A stretch of 27,077 nucleotides of DNA, taken from UBA8524 sp964215915 (lineage in GTDB: Bacteria; Bacteroidota; Bacteroidia; UBA8524). The notes beneath the pieces were generated by a model. That model was not told the origin of the DNA. It did not search any database and worked only from the letters and a program-made list of their open reading frames with translations. A program made the position numbers and the translations under genes. Below are positions 14,694 through 23,275 of the stretch, piece after piece. The stretch is taken from NCBI GenBank assembly GCA_964215915.1, contig CAXPEB010000092.1, forward strand, positions 1 through 27,077. The letters are read 5' to 3'. Position 1 is the first letter of the stretch. Every line of letters starts with the position of its first letter.

Positions 14694-15173
14694 TTAGCCG
14701 TTATTGGTACTGCCCAGGTCACTGAGCATTTCCGGGGCGGTTTTTCCAAGTACCGGGTGAACGAAGTCGGGTGCGAGGTCGTTGAGCAGCACCAGGGTAA
14801 AGTTACGTTCGGCAATACGCGGATGCGGGATTTCCAGGTTTTCTTCTTTTATGATCCGGTCTTCCGCAAATAGTATATCGATATCCAGGGTTCTGGGTCC
14901 CCATTTGCTTACTCGCTGACGGTCCATAGCTGCTTCGATCTCATGGATAAGCCGGAGCAGGTCCTGCGGACTCAGTTCCGATTCCAGCAATACGATCTGG
15001 TTCAGAAAATCAGGTTGATCTTCCATTCCCCAGGCTTCGCTTTCGCGCACCTCGCTGGCACCCAGAAGCCGTCCGCCTTTGGATTCAAGCAGTTCCCGGG
15101 CATAGCTCAGGTACCGGTTGCGGTCGCCCAGATTACTGCCCAATAGAAGGGTATAGATGGTCTTTTCTTCCAA
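14694..15173 (-). CDS. folK: 6-hydroxymethyl-7,8-dihydropterin pyrophosphokinase
   Basis: This 159-aa cytosolic enzyme transfers pyrophosphate from ATP to 6-hydroxymethyl-7,8-dihydropterin, the step before dihydropteroate synthase in folate synthesis. Signatures are LLLGSNLGDR (residues 9-18), FLNQIVLLE, and the metal-binding WGPRTLDIDILF (91-102) with Asp97 and Asp99, followed by IPHPRIAERNFTLVLL. The length is normal. The start is TTG at 15173: a TAA codon immediately precedes it in frame and no ATG lies between it and the core. The plus-strand neighbour starts 28 bases away. Confidence 0.95.
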   Translation of the reverse strand: MEEKTIYTLLLGSNLGDRNRYLSYARELLESKGGRLLGASEVRESEAWGMEDQPDFLNQIVLLESELSPQDLLRLIHEIEAAMDRQRVSKWGPRTLDIDILFAEDRIIKEENLEIPHPRIAERNFTLVLLNDLAPDFVHPVLGKTAPEMLSDLGSTNNG

Positions 15174-15182
15174 TTAATCGCC

Positions 15183-15190
15183 TAAATTTG
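15183..15190 (+). promoter_or_regulatory. -7 element upstream of the membrane-anchored hypothetical gene
   Basis: TAAATTTG matches TAnnTTTG exactly, 11 bases before ATG 15202. It predicts a very short leader. A minus-strand TATACTTG in the same gap may serve folK, so two promoters share about 30 bases. Confidence 0.5.
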
Positions 15191-15201
15191 AAGGCAAGTA
15201 T

Positions 15202-15720
15202 ATGGATTTCCAAACCGTTTTATACATCATTGCCGGAATAATCTACCTGATCTACTCAGCAGGTAAGGCAGCCAACAAAAACAAACAGGCTAAGCCTCAA
15301 CCGAAATCCAAACCCACCGGAAAAAGTTGGGAAGAGCAGATCCGCGAATTGCTGGAACAGCAGCAACCCCGGCAAGAAGAACCGGAACCCCGCCAGCAAC
15401 CTATCCCGCAGCCAAAGCCCGAACCGGAACCCCGTACCGTAGCTTACGAAAGCGAAGAACCTCTTGATCACGTTCCCAAACAAGCACAATGGCAGGAATA
15501 CCTGAAGAACAAGGAGCGGGAGATGGCCGAACACGAGCGAGAAGAACACTATAGCGTGGAGACAGACCCGGACAGTTTGGAAGATCATATACGGGATGCC
15601 ATTTCCGAAATCCCCACCGGAGAAGAAGTTGCTTCGGAAGGAGCGGAAATAGTCCACGGAGAGGAATTCGATGCCCGGAAGGCATTTATCTATTCCGAGA
15701 TATTCAACCGGAAATACTGA
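15202..15720 (+). CDS. Membrane-anchored hypothetical protein, Pro/Gln/Glu-rich
   Basis: The family name is not known to me. The 172-aa protein has one N-terminal membrane helix (VLYIIAGIIYLIYSAG, about 6-21). A Lys/Pro/Gln/Glu-rich disordered linker (25-80), charged helical segments (95-115) and a conserved-looking ending FDARKAFIYSEIFNRKY follow. I have seen this type of C-terminus (RKAxIYSEILNRxY) in other small Bacteroidota membrane-anchored proteins, so it is a real gene, but its role is unknown. It is monocistronic, divergent from folK, and ends five bases before the convergent lysC stop. Confidence 0.75.
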   Translation: MDFQTVLYIIAGIIYLIYSAGKAANKNKQAKPQPKSKPTGKSWEEQIRELLEQQQPRQEEPEPRQQPIPQPKPEPEPRTVAYESEEPLDHVPKQAQWQEYLKNKEREMAEHEREEHYSVETDPDSLEDHIRDAISEIPTGEEVASEGAEIVHGEEFDARKAFIYSEIFNRKY

Positions 15721-15725
15721 CCGGT

Positions 15726-16988
15726 TTAGCTAACTACTAGTTGTAAAACGGTGGCACTGCGTTGTTCCATCCATACCTTCTTTCCCCTGATCAGGCTTTC
15801 GGTATCTGCATTGGCGTAATTCCGTATGGTGATGAGTTGCGTACCCCGTTCCAGGTTGATGTTGTAAAATTCCGAGAGGCTTTCCACCAACTGATCGATA
15901 CGGTCTTCGTCATCATTCACCACCAGCGAAAAGCTGATCGCGGAATTTTGCATGAGGTTAGCCCTTACCTGCAGGTCGGTCATACGTGTAAAGATTCCCG
16001 TTAAATGCTCTTCGGCTATGAAGGAGAAGTCGCGGGAGGAAAGCCGTATATACGCCTGATCATCCTTGAAAATATAGAAGGGCTGAACCAGGTCTTCTTT
16101 TACTGCCGTACTTACCTCAGTGCCCGGGCTTTCCGGGTCCATAAAAGAACGGACATACAAAGGAATCCCTTTATGCTGCAGCGGTTGTATGGTCTTGGGG
16201 TGAATGACCGTGGCACCGTAATAGGCCAGCTCAATCGCAACCTTGTAATTCAGTCCGTCGATCTTAACCGCTTCCGGCATCCTTTTCGGGTCGGCATTCA
16301 TTACGCCGGCCACGTCTTTCCAGATACATACACTATCGGCATCCAGTCCGTAAGCAAAGATGGCTGCAGAATAATCCGAACCTTCCCGGCCCAGAGTAGA
16401 GGTTTGTTTATCGGGGGTCTGCCCGATAAATCCCTGCGTCACCACCATTTGTTTCTGTACAATGGGTTTCAGTTTGCGGCTGATGATGCCGGATGTCAGG
16501 CTCCAGTCCACTTTGCCTTCCCGGTAATGGGAATCGGTTTGTATGAAGTTTCGGGCATCGATCCAGCGGTTGGGGATATCCGTTTCCTTCAGGTAGGTAC
16601 TGACGATACGTGAGGAAAAGATCTCTCCGTAACTGACAATTTGATCGTAGTTATAAGCGTAGCTGCCTTCCGCCTGGGTTTCCAGCAGGCATTCCAGCTC
16701 GATAAAGAGGTTCTCGATATCGTCATAAGCATGGCTGCCTTCGCGTTTCAACAGGCCGGAAATGATGCTGTCATGAAAGCTTTTGATCTCGGCATAGATC
16801 GATTGCATTTCTGCCTTTTCACTTTTTACATAGGCCTTTACCAACCGCTCCAGCGCATTGGTGGTTTTGCCCATAGCCGATACCACGATCAGCAGTTGTT
16901 CATTCTCAAAATGGCGCAGCACATTCGCGACATTCTGCACCGCCGACGCATCTTTTACCGATGCTCCTCCGAATTTGAAAACTTTCAT
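15726..16988 (-). CDS. lysC: Aspartate kinase (monofunctional)
   Basis: This 420-aa cytosolic enzyme phosphorylates aspartate, the first step toward lysine, DAP, threonine and methionine. Kinase motifs are VFKFGGASVKDA (residues 3-14), VVSAMGKTTNALE, TLGREGSDYSAA, VAGVMNADPKRMP and YYGATVIHPKTIQPL. The last hundred residues are ACT-like (SFIAEEHLTGIFTRMTDLQVRANLMQNS and after), where feedback inhibitors bind. There is no homoserine dehydrogenase domain. ATG 16988 overlaps the fbp stop by four bases (ATGA), so translation is coupled to fbp. Confidence 0.95.
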   Translation of the reverse strand: MKVFKFGGASVKDASAVQNVANVLRHFENEQLLIVVSAMGKTTNALERLVKAYVKSEKAEMQSIYAEIKSFHDSIISGLLKREGSHAYDDIENLFIELECLLETQAEGSYAYNYDQIVSYGEIFSSRIVSTYLKETDIPNRWIDARNFIQTDSHYREGKVDWSLTSGIISRKLKPIVQKQMVVTQGFIGQTPDKQTSTLGREGSDYSAAIFAYGLDADSVCIWKDVAGVMNADPKRMPEAVKIDGLNYKVAIELAYYGATVIHPKTIQPLQHKGIPLYVRSFMDPESPGTEVSTAVKEDLVQPFYIFKDDQAYIRLSSRDFSFIAEEHLTGIFTRMTDLQVRANLMQNSAISFSLVVNDDEDRIDQLVESLSEFYNINLERGTQLITIRNYANADTESLIRGKKVWMEQRSATVLQLVVS

Positions 16989-18010
16989 TGTGCGCTGACT
17001 TCGGCAGACAACATCTCTTCGAGTTGCACTACCATGTTCTCAGAACCGATAAGGATGGGCGTACGTTGATGAAGTTGTGTGGGTACGATCTCTCTCACTC
17101 TTTTGCCGTAACCGTTGGTTGCCCGTCCGCCAGCCTGCTCGATGATAAAGGCCATGGGGTTGCATTCGTACAACAGGCGAAGTTTCCCTTCCGGCTTTTT
17201 GCTGGTCATGGGGTAGATGAAGATGCCGCCTTTCAGCAGATTCCGGTGCAGGTCGGCTACCATAGAGCCGATATAGCGGCTGGAATAAGGCCGGTTGCTG
17301 GCTTTGTCGATCTGCTGACACCAGTCGATGTACCGGTTCAGTCCCGCCGGGAAATCGGCTTTGTTGCCTTCGTTCACCGAATAGATCTTGCCGTCTTTGG
17401 GCATGCGGATATTGGCATGAGAGAGGCAGAATTCGCCGATGGACGGGTCCAGGGTAAATCCGTTAACCCCGTTACCTGTTGTGTATACCAGCATGGTGGA
17501 AGTTCCGTAAATCATGTACCCTGCCGCCAGGCATTTGTCGCCGGGCTGGAAGAAGTCTTCCTCAGTTGGGGCACTGCCTACCGGGCTGATCCTTTCGTAG
17601 ACGGAAAAGATGGTACCGATTGATACGTTCACATCGATATTGCTCGACCCGTCGAGCGGATCCATCATCACCACATATTTAGCCTCTTTGGCCTGAGGGG
17701 TGGTGATGGGGATGATGTCCTCATTTTCTTCGGATGCCACTGCGCAGCATTCGCCGCCTTTGCTCAGGCAGTCGATCATCAGTTCGTTGGCGATGATGTC
17801 AAGCTTTTTCACTTCCTCACCCTGAACGTTCTCATGACCGGCTTCTCCGAGAATTTCTGCCAGTCCCGCCTTGTTTACTTCCCGGCTAATGATCTTGGCG
17901 GCAATACCGATGTCGCGCAGCAAGCGGGAAAACTCTCCTTTAACGCCGGGTATTTCGGCCTGGCGTTCGATAATAAACTGACCTAGGGTGGTGACGTGGA
18001 ATCCTGACAT
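16985..18010 (-). CDS. fbp: Class 1 fructose-1,6-bisphosphatase
   Basis: This 341-aa cytosolic phosphatase converts fructose-1,6-bisphosphate to fructose-6-phosphate, the committed step of gluconeogenesis. The metal site is VASEENED (91-98) with MMDPLDGSSNIDVNVSIGT (115-133). YIGSMVADLHRNLLKGGIFIYP is the substrate-binding region, and KLRLLYECNPMAFIIEQAGG is also family-typical. ATG 18010 is chosen; the in-frame TTG at 18058 lies upstream of the exact -7 box at 18041-18048. It overlaps lysC by four bases downstream. Confidence 0.96.
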   Translation of the reverse strand: MSGFHVTTLGQFIIERQAEIPGVKGEFSRLLRDIGIAAKIISREVNKAGLAEILGEAGHENVQGEEVKKLDIIANELMIDCLSKGGECCAVASEENEDIIPITTPQAKEAKYVVMMDPLDGSSNIDVNVSIGTIFSVYERISPVGSAPTEEDFFQPGDKCLAAGYMIYGTSTMLVYTTGNGVNGFTLDPSIGEFCLSHANIRMPKDGKIYSVNEGNKADFPAGLNRYIDWCQQIDKASNRPYSSRYIGSMVADLHRNLLKGGIFIYPMTSKKPEGKLRLLYECNPMAFIIEQAGGRATNGYGKRVREIVPTQLHQRTPILIGSENMVVQLEEMLSAEVSAQ

Positions 18011-18040
18011 GTGTTCTCTTTTCTTTCTATTTTCGGGGGG

Positions 18041-18048
18041 CAAAGATA
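18041..18048 (-). promoter_or_regulatory. -7 element of the fbp-lysC operon
   Basis: On the minus strand, TATCTTTG matches TAnnTTTG exactly, 30 bases upstream of ATG 18010. It lies just past the methyltransferase stop, so fbp-lysC can be transcribed independently. The -33 half is not clear. Confidence 0.5.
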
Positions 18049-18054
18049 AGCATG

Positions 18055-19014
18055 TCAATCTTCTTTGCGCTTATACACACCGAAATGGAAGTCAGAGGGA
18101 AAGGATTCCAGGAAACGGTCTTCTGCCCGGAATAGTTTTTCGAGCAGTTTACGGTTCTCTTCCGTTTCTTCCGCGAAATGATGGGCGATGTCTTTGAAAA
18201 GCAGGTGCAGCAGGTTACCTCCGAAGCCCTTTTCATACAGGCATTCGAAGTGTTTCCTCACATTAGGGAGAATGCGGGAAGACGCTATCGATTCGGAAGG
18301 GTCGGTGAGGAGGGTACGCCATAACCCGGGCCGGTAATGCCTTCTTTTAATCCCGCTTCCGAAGACGTAACGCCGCTTGGACTCCGGCAGTTCCTTCAAT
18401 AAGCTTTCTACTTCGCGCAGTTGTTCGCGGGTCCACATCATACGGTCGGGACCGGTATATTCATGCAGGATGAGTAACCCTTCCGGGTTGAGTTTGTTGC
18501 GGAGTTTGGGGATCAGGGTATCGAGGTCTTTGAAATGATGGAGGGAGGAGTAAAAAAACAGCAAATCGCAGCCACCCGGTTCATTCAGCCAGGAGTAAAA
18601 GTCTTTAACCTCGTACCGGATCTTTTCCGGCGCATTTTTTCGGGCTTCGGCTATGGAGGCCGGGCTCAGGTCGAAAGCCATTATGGAGCCAATCTCCGGC
18701 ATTTCCGAAAAGAAACGTTCATGCGAACCGGTTCCGCAACCGGGTGAAACCATATGAAGTTCGTTGCGCCCTTTCAGGAATTTTTCCCGGACAAATTCCG
18801 GGTAATTCTGGTTCGGGTCTCCCGTAATTTTTTCATTCCAGCGTTTGCGTACTGCCGGTATGTTCCACCAGTTAGAGGCCGGCAGCCGGGTTTGGTCCCA
18901 GTGTCCGGCAGCCTTTTTCCCAGCCGGCTGAAGCAGGCCACGGAGCAGGGTTTTGCCCCGGAAACGGAATTTCCGGTACAAGTCGCCGATATCGCCGGGA
19001 GAGAGGTAAGTCAT
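18055..19014 (-). CDS. Class I SAM-dependent methyltransferase
   Basis: This 319-aa protein has a Rossmann-type methyltransferase core at about residues 85-190. Motif I is HMVSPGCGTGSHERFF (87-102), motif II IMAFDLSPASIAEAR (111-125), and a motif-IV-like segment LLFFYSSLHHF (151-161) is followed by LNPEGLLILHEYTGPDRM. An N-terminal 80 residues and a C-terminal 120-residue helical part are specific to this protein and may bind the substrate, which cannot be inferred. ATG 19014 is chosen over the TTG at 19023. It lies 44 bases upstream of the fbp start on the same strand and may read into fbp-lysC. Confidence 0.85.
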   Translation of the reverse strand: MTYLSPGDIGDLYRKFRFRGKTLLRGLLQPAGKKAAGHWDQTRLPASNWWNIPAVRKRWNEKITGDPNQNYPEFVREKFLKGRNELHMVSPGCGTGSHERFFSEMPEIGSIMAFDLSPASIAEARKNAPEKIRYEVKDFYSWLNEPGGCDLLFFYSSLHHFKDLDTLIPKLRNKLNPEGLLILHEYTGPDRMMWTREQLREVESLLKELPESKRRYVFGSGIKRRHYRPGLWRTLLTDPSESIASSRILPNVRKHFECLYEKGFGGNLLHLLFKDIAHHFAEETEENRKLLEKLFRAEDRFLESFPSDFHFGVYKRKED

Positions 19015-19122
19015 CTGCGACAAAATTGCCGAATTTCATACGAAGGGAAAAGCGAACAATTTCTTCCCCGTTTTCGTTAGAGAAATCAAGGAATTGATCG
19101 AATTTTGCGCAAACATTCGCAC

Positions 19123-19998
19123 ATGAAGCTTCGCGTAGGCGGTGTTCCCGAACACTACAACCTTCCCTGGCACTGGGCCTGGGAGAATCAGCTCAATTAT
19201 CCAAGTCAGGTACAATTCGAATGGAAGAGTTACCCCGCCGGAACGGGCGCCATGTTAAAGGACCTTCACGAGGGGAAACTTGACCTCGCCATTCTGCTTA
19301 CCGAGGGCACAGTGAAGGATATCGGTTTGGGAAACCCTATCCGTATTATCGGTTTTCACGTGGATTCACCGTTGCGGTGGGGAATTCATACCGGCAAAAA
19401 CAGCAGGTACCATTCGCTGGACGAGGCGCATGAGTCGCGTTTTGCCATTTCCCGGTACAAATCGGGTTCACACCTGATGGCCCGGGTGCTCGCGTCACGC
19501 TGGGACCGGATACCCGATGACGATACCGATTTTGTACTGGTGGAGAACCTGGAGGGTGCGCGTCAGGCTTTGTCCGATCAACCCGATCTTCTGTTCCTTT
19601 GGGAACGCTTTACTACCAAACACCTGGTGGATTCCGGCGAGTTTCGTTACCTGGGCGATTGCTTTACCCCCTGGCCAAGTTTTGTGGTAGCGGCCCGTTT
19701 GGATGTACTCGGGGAGCGGGAAGAAGAGGTGCAACACCTGCTCGGCCATGTGAATGCAATTTGCCGTGAACTTACCGGCCGAAAAGATATCCTGGATATT
19801 TTGAGCCGGAAATACCGGATGAACCGGGAAGAAGCGGCAGAGTGGTATGCGGCGTTGCGCTGGAATGCCGGGGAGGAATACAACGAAACGCAGCTGTTAG
19901 GAATATTGCATGAACTGTCGCGTTTCGGTTTGGCGGACAGGCATTGTTCCCTGAATGAGATCTTTCGTTTTCTCAAACCGATCGAACAGGATCGGTGA
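19123..19998 (+). CDS. Cytosolic substrate-binding-protein-fold protein
   Basis: This 291-aa protein resembles the periplasmic binding domains of nitrate/taurine/thiamine-precursor transporters (NMT1/SBP type II). It starts LRVGGVPEHYNLPWHWA, with AGTGAMLKDLHEGKLDLAILLTEG (39-62), SRFAISRYKSGSHLMARVLAS and VENLEGARQAL following. The signal peptide is missing: the first residues are already the first strand of the fold. No permease or ATPase gene is nearby. Known cytosolic proteins with this fold include enzymes (MqnA, MqnD, Thi5-type) and the yeast Ca3427-like group; the PEH near the N-terminus recalls the last, but I am unsure. ATG 19123 is preferred over the TTG at 19105. Confidence 0.78.
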   Translation: MKLRVGGVPEHYNLPWHWAWENQLNYPSQVQFEWKSYPAGTGAMLKDLHEGKLDLAILLTEGTVKDIGLGNPIRIIGFHVDSPLRWGIHTGKNSRYHSLDEAHESRFAISRYKSGSHLMARVLASRWDRIPDDDTDFVLVENLEGARQALSDQPDLLFLWERFTTKHLVDSGEFRYLGDCFTPWPSFVVAARLDVLGEREEEVQHLLGHVNAICRELTGRKDILDILSRKYRMNREEAAEWYAALRWNAGEEYNETQLLGILHELSRFGLADRHCSLNEIFRFLKPIEQDR

Positions 19999-20020
19999 TC
20001 CATAAGTAAATACATAAAAA

Positions 20021-20048
20021 AACGGCCACCCGTTTCCGGGCAGCCGTT
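20021..20048. terminator. Bidirectional intrinsic terminator
   Basis: AACGGC (20021-20026) pairs with GCCGTT (20043-20048), and CCCG (20029-20032) pairs with CGGG (20037-20040), with a CA/CA internal loop. The minus strand continues with TTTTTTT, a strong terminator for htrA. On the plus strand the T-run (GTTTTT) starts eight bases later, so termination of the 19123 gene is weaker. Confidence 0.8.
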
Positions 20049-20074
20049 CTGAATGTTTTTCCGATTGAATAACG

Positions 20075-21523
20075 TTATTCTTCTTCTTTTAGCTTAACGC
20101 CATAAACTCTTTCCTGGCCCTGGGCGTCAACCCCTTCTACCAGGATCGCTCCTTTTTTGCCTTTGAGCAGTTTGCTCACCTCCAGAGCTGAGTTTACGCT
20201 GCGCTTATCGATATGGGTGATCACAAACCCTTCCTGGATACCGGCGTCTTTGAAAGCTCCGTTTTTCAGGCTTTCGATAACCACCCCGTTGCTGATCTTC
20301 AGGTTGAGTCGTTCTTCCCGGGTGGTGTTGCGGAACTCGGCTCCGGCAACCGAATAATTGGATTTCGGTTCTACCGTTTTTAGCAATTCCGCTTTACCAT
20401 CCATATTCTTAAGCTTGGCTTTCAGGGTCTTTTCATCGCCTTTGCGTTTCAGGGTCACTTCTATTTCATCTCCCGGATAATAACGGCTTACTTCTTCCTG
20501 CAGGGCGGAACTGGAGTTCACCTCTTTGCCATTAATCTTCAGGATCACATCGCCTTCTTTTATTCCGGCTTTATCGGCGGCACCGTCTTCGCTCACTGCT
20601 GCAACGTACACGCCTTCAATTTTGCGTATTCCTTTTTCGTCAGCCAGCTTCGCATCAACATCCTGTATGGATACCCCCAGGAAGCCACGTTGCACCACCC
20701 CGTATTTGAGCAGGTCATCCATAACCTTTTTGACAATGCTCACCGGAACTGCAAAAGAGTAGCCGGCATAGGATCCGGTTTGGGTAGCGATGGCGGTATT
20801 GATGCCGATCAGGTTTCCATTGAGGTCTACCAGGGCACCTCCGCTATTGCCGGGATTAACGGCAGCATCCGTCTGGATGAAATTTTCAATTGCGTATTGA
20901 TTGTCGCGTGTACGCAGCAGGTTGATATTTCTTCCTTTGGCGCTTACAATACCTGCCGTAACGGTAGAAGTAAGGTTAAAGGGGTTTCCGACTGCCAGGA
21001 CCCATTGGCCTACTTTTACCGCATCCGAATTTCCGAAACGGATGAAGGGCAGCTCTTCTTCATCAATCTTGAGAAGAGCCAGATCGGTTTGCGGATCTGT
21101 TCCGATCAGCTTGGCCTGGTAGCTTCGCTTGTCGTTCAGGATAACCTGTATACTGGTTGCACCATCGATTACGTGGTTATTGGTGGCGATATACCCATCG
21201 TCAGAGATAATCACCCCGGATCCGGATCCTTGTTGCGGGCCCGGGTTGGGCATATCGAAAAAATCGAAAGGACTGAATTCGTCCTTATTGCCGGTGGTTT
21301 GAATGGTAGAGATGATGTGGACCACGGCGGGTGTCACTTTTTCACTTGCTGCCGTAAAGTCAAGGGCGGCAGGCACTTCTGCCGATTCATCGTAGTTAGT
21401 GAAAGCTACCTTTTGTTTCTCTTCAAAGCTTTGTGGTTCGTCTTTTTTTACCAGCTCGCTGATGCCCAGGGCGATACCTCCACCCACTACGGCTATTGCG
21501 AGCACACTACCTATTTTTTTCAT
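20075..21523 (-). CDS. htrA: Do/DegP family periplasmic serine protease (HtrA)
   Basis: This 482-aa envelope quality-control protease/chaperone has an N-terminal signal anchor (IGSVLAIAVVGGGIALGI, residues 4-21). The trypsin-like domain has an intact triad: His117 (TNNHVID), Asp147 (TDLALLK) and Ser227 (GNSGGAL). Two PDZ domains follow, at about 275-370 and 395-480 (GFLGVSIQDV; GVVIESLKNGAFKDAGIQEG). ATG 21523 is chosen; the TTG at 21532 is less likely. It diverges from the ECF sigma factor gene across 210 bases, a layout that fits stress-responsive expression. I could not find a distinct ECF-type promoter. A strong terminator follows. Confidence 0.95.
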   Translation of the reverse strand: MKKIGSVLAIAVVGGGIALGISELVKKDEPQSFEEKQKVAFTNYDESAEVPAALDFTAASEKVTPAVVHIISTIQTTGNKDEFSPFDFFDMPNPGPQQGSGSGVIISDDGYIATNNHVIDGATSIQVILNDKRSYQAKLIGTDPQTDLALLKIDEEELPFIRFGNSDAVKVGQWVLAVGNPFNLTSTVTAGIVSAKGRNINLLRTRDNQYAIENFIQTDAAVNPGNSGGALVDLNGNLIGINTAIATQTGSYAGYSFAVPVSIVKKVMDDLLKYGVVQRGFLGVSIQDVDAKLADEKGIRKIEGVYVAAVSEDGAADKAGIKEGDVILKINGKEVNSSSALQEEVSRYYPGDEIEVTLKRKGDEKTLKAKLKNMDGKAELLKTVEPKSNYSVAGAEFRNTTREERLNLKISNGVVIESLKNGAFKDAGIQEGFVITHIDKRSVNSALEVSKLLKGKKGAILVEGVDAQGQERVYGVKLKEEE

Positions 21524-21644
21524 GTTGCTCAAAATCGTTTAAAGACCATTAAAATCGAACTTGACCATCCATACCCTGAGACGGGTGGAGGTAAAAGCCA
21601 GTTTGGTGATTTCAAGAAATATACCAAAAAAACCACGGAAAATA

Positions 21645-21652
21645 TAACTTTG
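21645..21652 (+). promoter_or_regulatory. -7 element of the sigma-anti-sigma-dapF operon
   Basis: TAACTTTG matches TAnnTTTG exactly. It suggests transcription by the primary sigma factor with a leader of about 75 bases. An AGGAGGG purine run lies in the leader, 17 bases before ATG 21734, too far for a normal Shine-Dalgarno. Confidence 0.5.
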
Positions 21653-21733
21653 ACGCGGCATGCAGTCAATGCAAAAAAATCTTTCGGACGGCGTTTACTT
21701 TTCCCAAAAGGAGGGTATAAAGAGGCATAGGTG

Positions 21734-22303
21734 ATGTTGGGCAGGAGGGAATGGAACGATGCCACCATCGTAGAAGAGATCCGCAAGGGAAACAAAGAAG
21801 CCCTGCTCCATCTGTACGAAGGGAACTATGCCCCGGTCAGGAATTATATCCTGAAGAACAGCGGCGACAATGACGACGTGGAAGACATTCTTCAGGAAGC
21901 TGTGATCGCAGTCTGGCAAAAAGTCAGTCATACCGAATTTGAACTGACGGCCAAACTCAGCACATTCCTGTTTGCGGTGGCAAAGAACCTTTGGCTGAAG
22001 GCGCTGAGCAAAAGCAAGCGTACCGAGGCCATGGAAGAGCACCATGAGAACAGGGCCGTGAGCAGCTCACCGGCTGTTCATCAACGCGACCTGCAGATCG
22101 TGGTGCAGTACATGGATAAGCTGGGAGAAACCTGCAAACGCCTGCTTCACCTGTTTTATTTTGAGGAACAGGACATGAAAGAAATCGCAAACCGATTGAA
22201 CTTTGCCAATGCCGATACGGCAAAAGCAAAAAAGTACCAGTGTTTTAAAAAACTTGAACAACTGGTGAAGGCACATTTTTCCAAATCTGACTTTATTGGC
22301 TAA
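21734..22303 (+). CDS. ECF-family RNA polymerase sigma factor
   Basis: This 189-aa group 4 sigma factor directs RNA polymerase to a stress or envelope regulon. Region 2 spans about residues 22-95 (ALLHLYEGNYAPVRNYIL, then DDVEDILQEAVIAVWQK, and FLFAVAKNLWLK). Region 4 spans about 125-185 (KLGETCKRLLHLFYFEEQDMKEIANRL). The SigZ/Bacteroidota-type ending AKAKKYQCFKKLEQLVKAHF is present. An in-frame GTG at 21731 is an equally close alternative start. Three bases separate its stop from the anti-sigma start, so the pair is coupled. The DNA target cannot be read from sequence. Confidence 0.93.
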   Translation: MLGRREWNDATIVEEIRKGNKEALLHLYEGNYAPVRNYILKNSGDNDDVEDILQEAVIAVWQKVSHTEFELTAKLSTFLFAVAKNLWLKALSKSKRTEAMEEHHENRAVSSSPAVHQRDLQIVVQYMDKLGETCKRLLHLFYFEEQDMKEIANRLNFANADTAKAKKYQCFKKLEQLVKAHFSKSDFIG

Positions 22304-22306
22304 GTA

Positions 22307-23275
22307 ATGGAAGAGCAGGAAAAATATGCACTCTTTGACCGCTACCTGAGGGGGGATCTCAGTCAGCAGGAACTCGATGATTTTCTCGAACGCCTTAAGG
22401 AAGACCCGGAGTTGGCTGCCGATCTGGAAATGCACAAGTTTCTGGTAGAGGGCATTCAGGAGCACCGGAAAGAAGAACTCAGAACGTACATGAAGGAGAA
22501 AGCCCGGGTGCGCTTTATGGGGAATCCCTGGACGCGTAACTGGACCTATGCCTCTGCTGCCGTTCTCCTGATTTTCGGAGTTATGTATGTGGTTATCGAT
22601 CAGAACCGGAAAGTCGATCCGGTGGCGGTAAAGGATACACCGGCCGAAACCTCTACGGGAGTGGATACAACCGGGGAAAAATCTCAGGATTTGCCGGAAG
22701 AATCTTCTGCCGAAGAAACACCGCAACTGGCGGAACAACAGGACCCGGTTCCGGTGGTTCCGGAAACGGAACCGTATGAAGATACAAGTGGTGTGGTGAG
22801 TGATGAACACGATGTTGAACACCGCACCATCACCGAACTTAACCAGGAAAACCTGGCTTCAATGCCCAAAGAAGATGAGCTTCCCGTAAAAAGCGATACC
22901 CGCATTTACGATACGCTGATCACCCTGAACCTTGCATTTATCCCGGCCCAGGGAGCAAAATCAGGGGACTTCAAAGACAGCAGCGGGGTTACCAAACAGG
23001 CAACGACTTCGAACAAAGACGAAAAAATCACGGTACAATACTGGAAATCGCCGATTAACTACAAAGGGTACCGTTTTGATGGGCGGAAGCTGGAATTGTT
23101 CGGGGTAGGGTTTTCGGATGAAATCAGTTTGAGCTACCTGGTGCTTGACCCCAAATTAAAAGTATACCGGGTGTACCTGAAAAAGAACGGCCAGTATTTT
23201 CCGCTGGTTGATGACCATGCGTATCATCCATACAAAGCTGAAACAGACCCGGACATACTGGAAAAACTGAAGTGA
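22307..23275 (+). CDS. Putative membrane anti-sigma factor
   Basis: This 322-aa protein starts with the Bacteroidota anti-sigma zinc-less domain pattern FDRYLRGDLSQQELDDFLERLKEDPEL (10-36). It then has one membrane helix (YASAAVLLIFGVMYVVI, 81-97). Beyond it lies an acidic Ser/Thr/Pro/Glu-rich periplasmic linker (100-190) and a structured C-terminal part (200-322) without a recognisable family. It would hold the preceding sigma factor at the inner membrane until a periplasmic signal releases it. The stop overlaps the dapF GTG start (GTGA). It could be the target of the rhomboid protease or HtrA in this window, but this is speculation. Confidence 0.8.
   Translation: MEEQEKYALFDRYLRGDLSQQELDDFLERLKEDPELAADLEMHKFLVEGIQEHRKEELRTYMKEKARVRFMGNPWTRNWTYASAAVLLIFGVMYVVIDQNRKVDPVAVKDTPAETSTGVDTTGEKSQDLPEESSAEETPQLAEQQDPVPVVPETEPYEDTSGVVSDEHDVEHRTITELNQENLASMPKEDELPVKSDTRIYDTLITLNLAFIPAQGAKSGDFKDSSGVTKQATTSNKDEKITVQYWKSPINYKGYRFDGRKLELFGVGFSDEISLSYLVLDPKLKVYRVYLKKNGQYFPLVDDHAYHPYKAETDPDILEKLK

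Noticed and set aside
19999..20074. Possible small RNA between the 19123 gene and htrA
   Set aside because: The hairpin is fully explained as a terminator; no promoter is seen in the gap.
20690..21730. 346-residue plus-strand open frame
   Set aside because: It lies antisense to htrA, whose triad and PDZ domains are intact.
22067..22822. 251-residue minus-strand open frame
   Set aside because: It is the shadow of the sigma and anti-sigma genes; its composition (many Phe, Arg, His) is typical of antisense frames.
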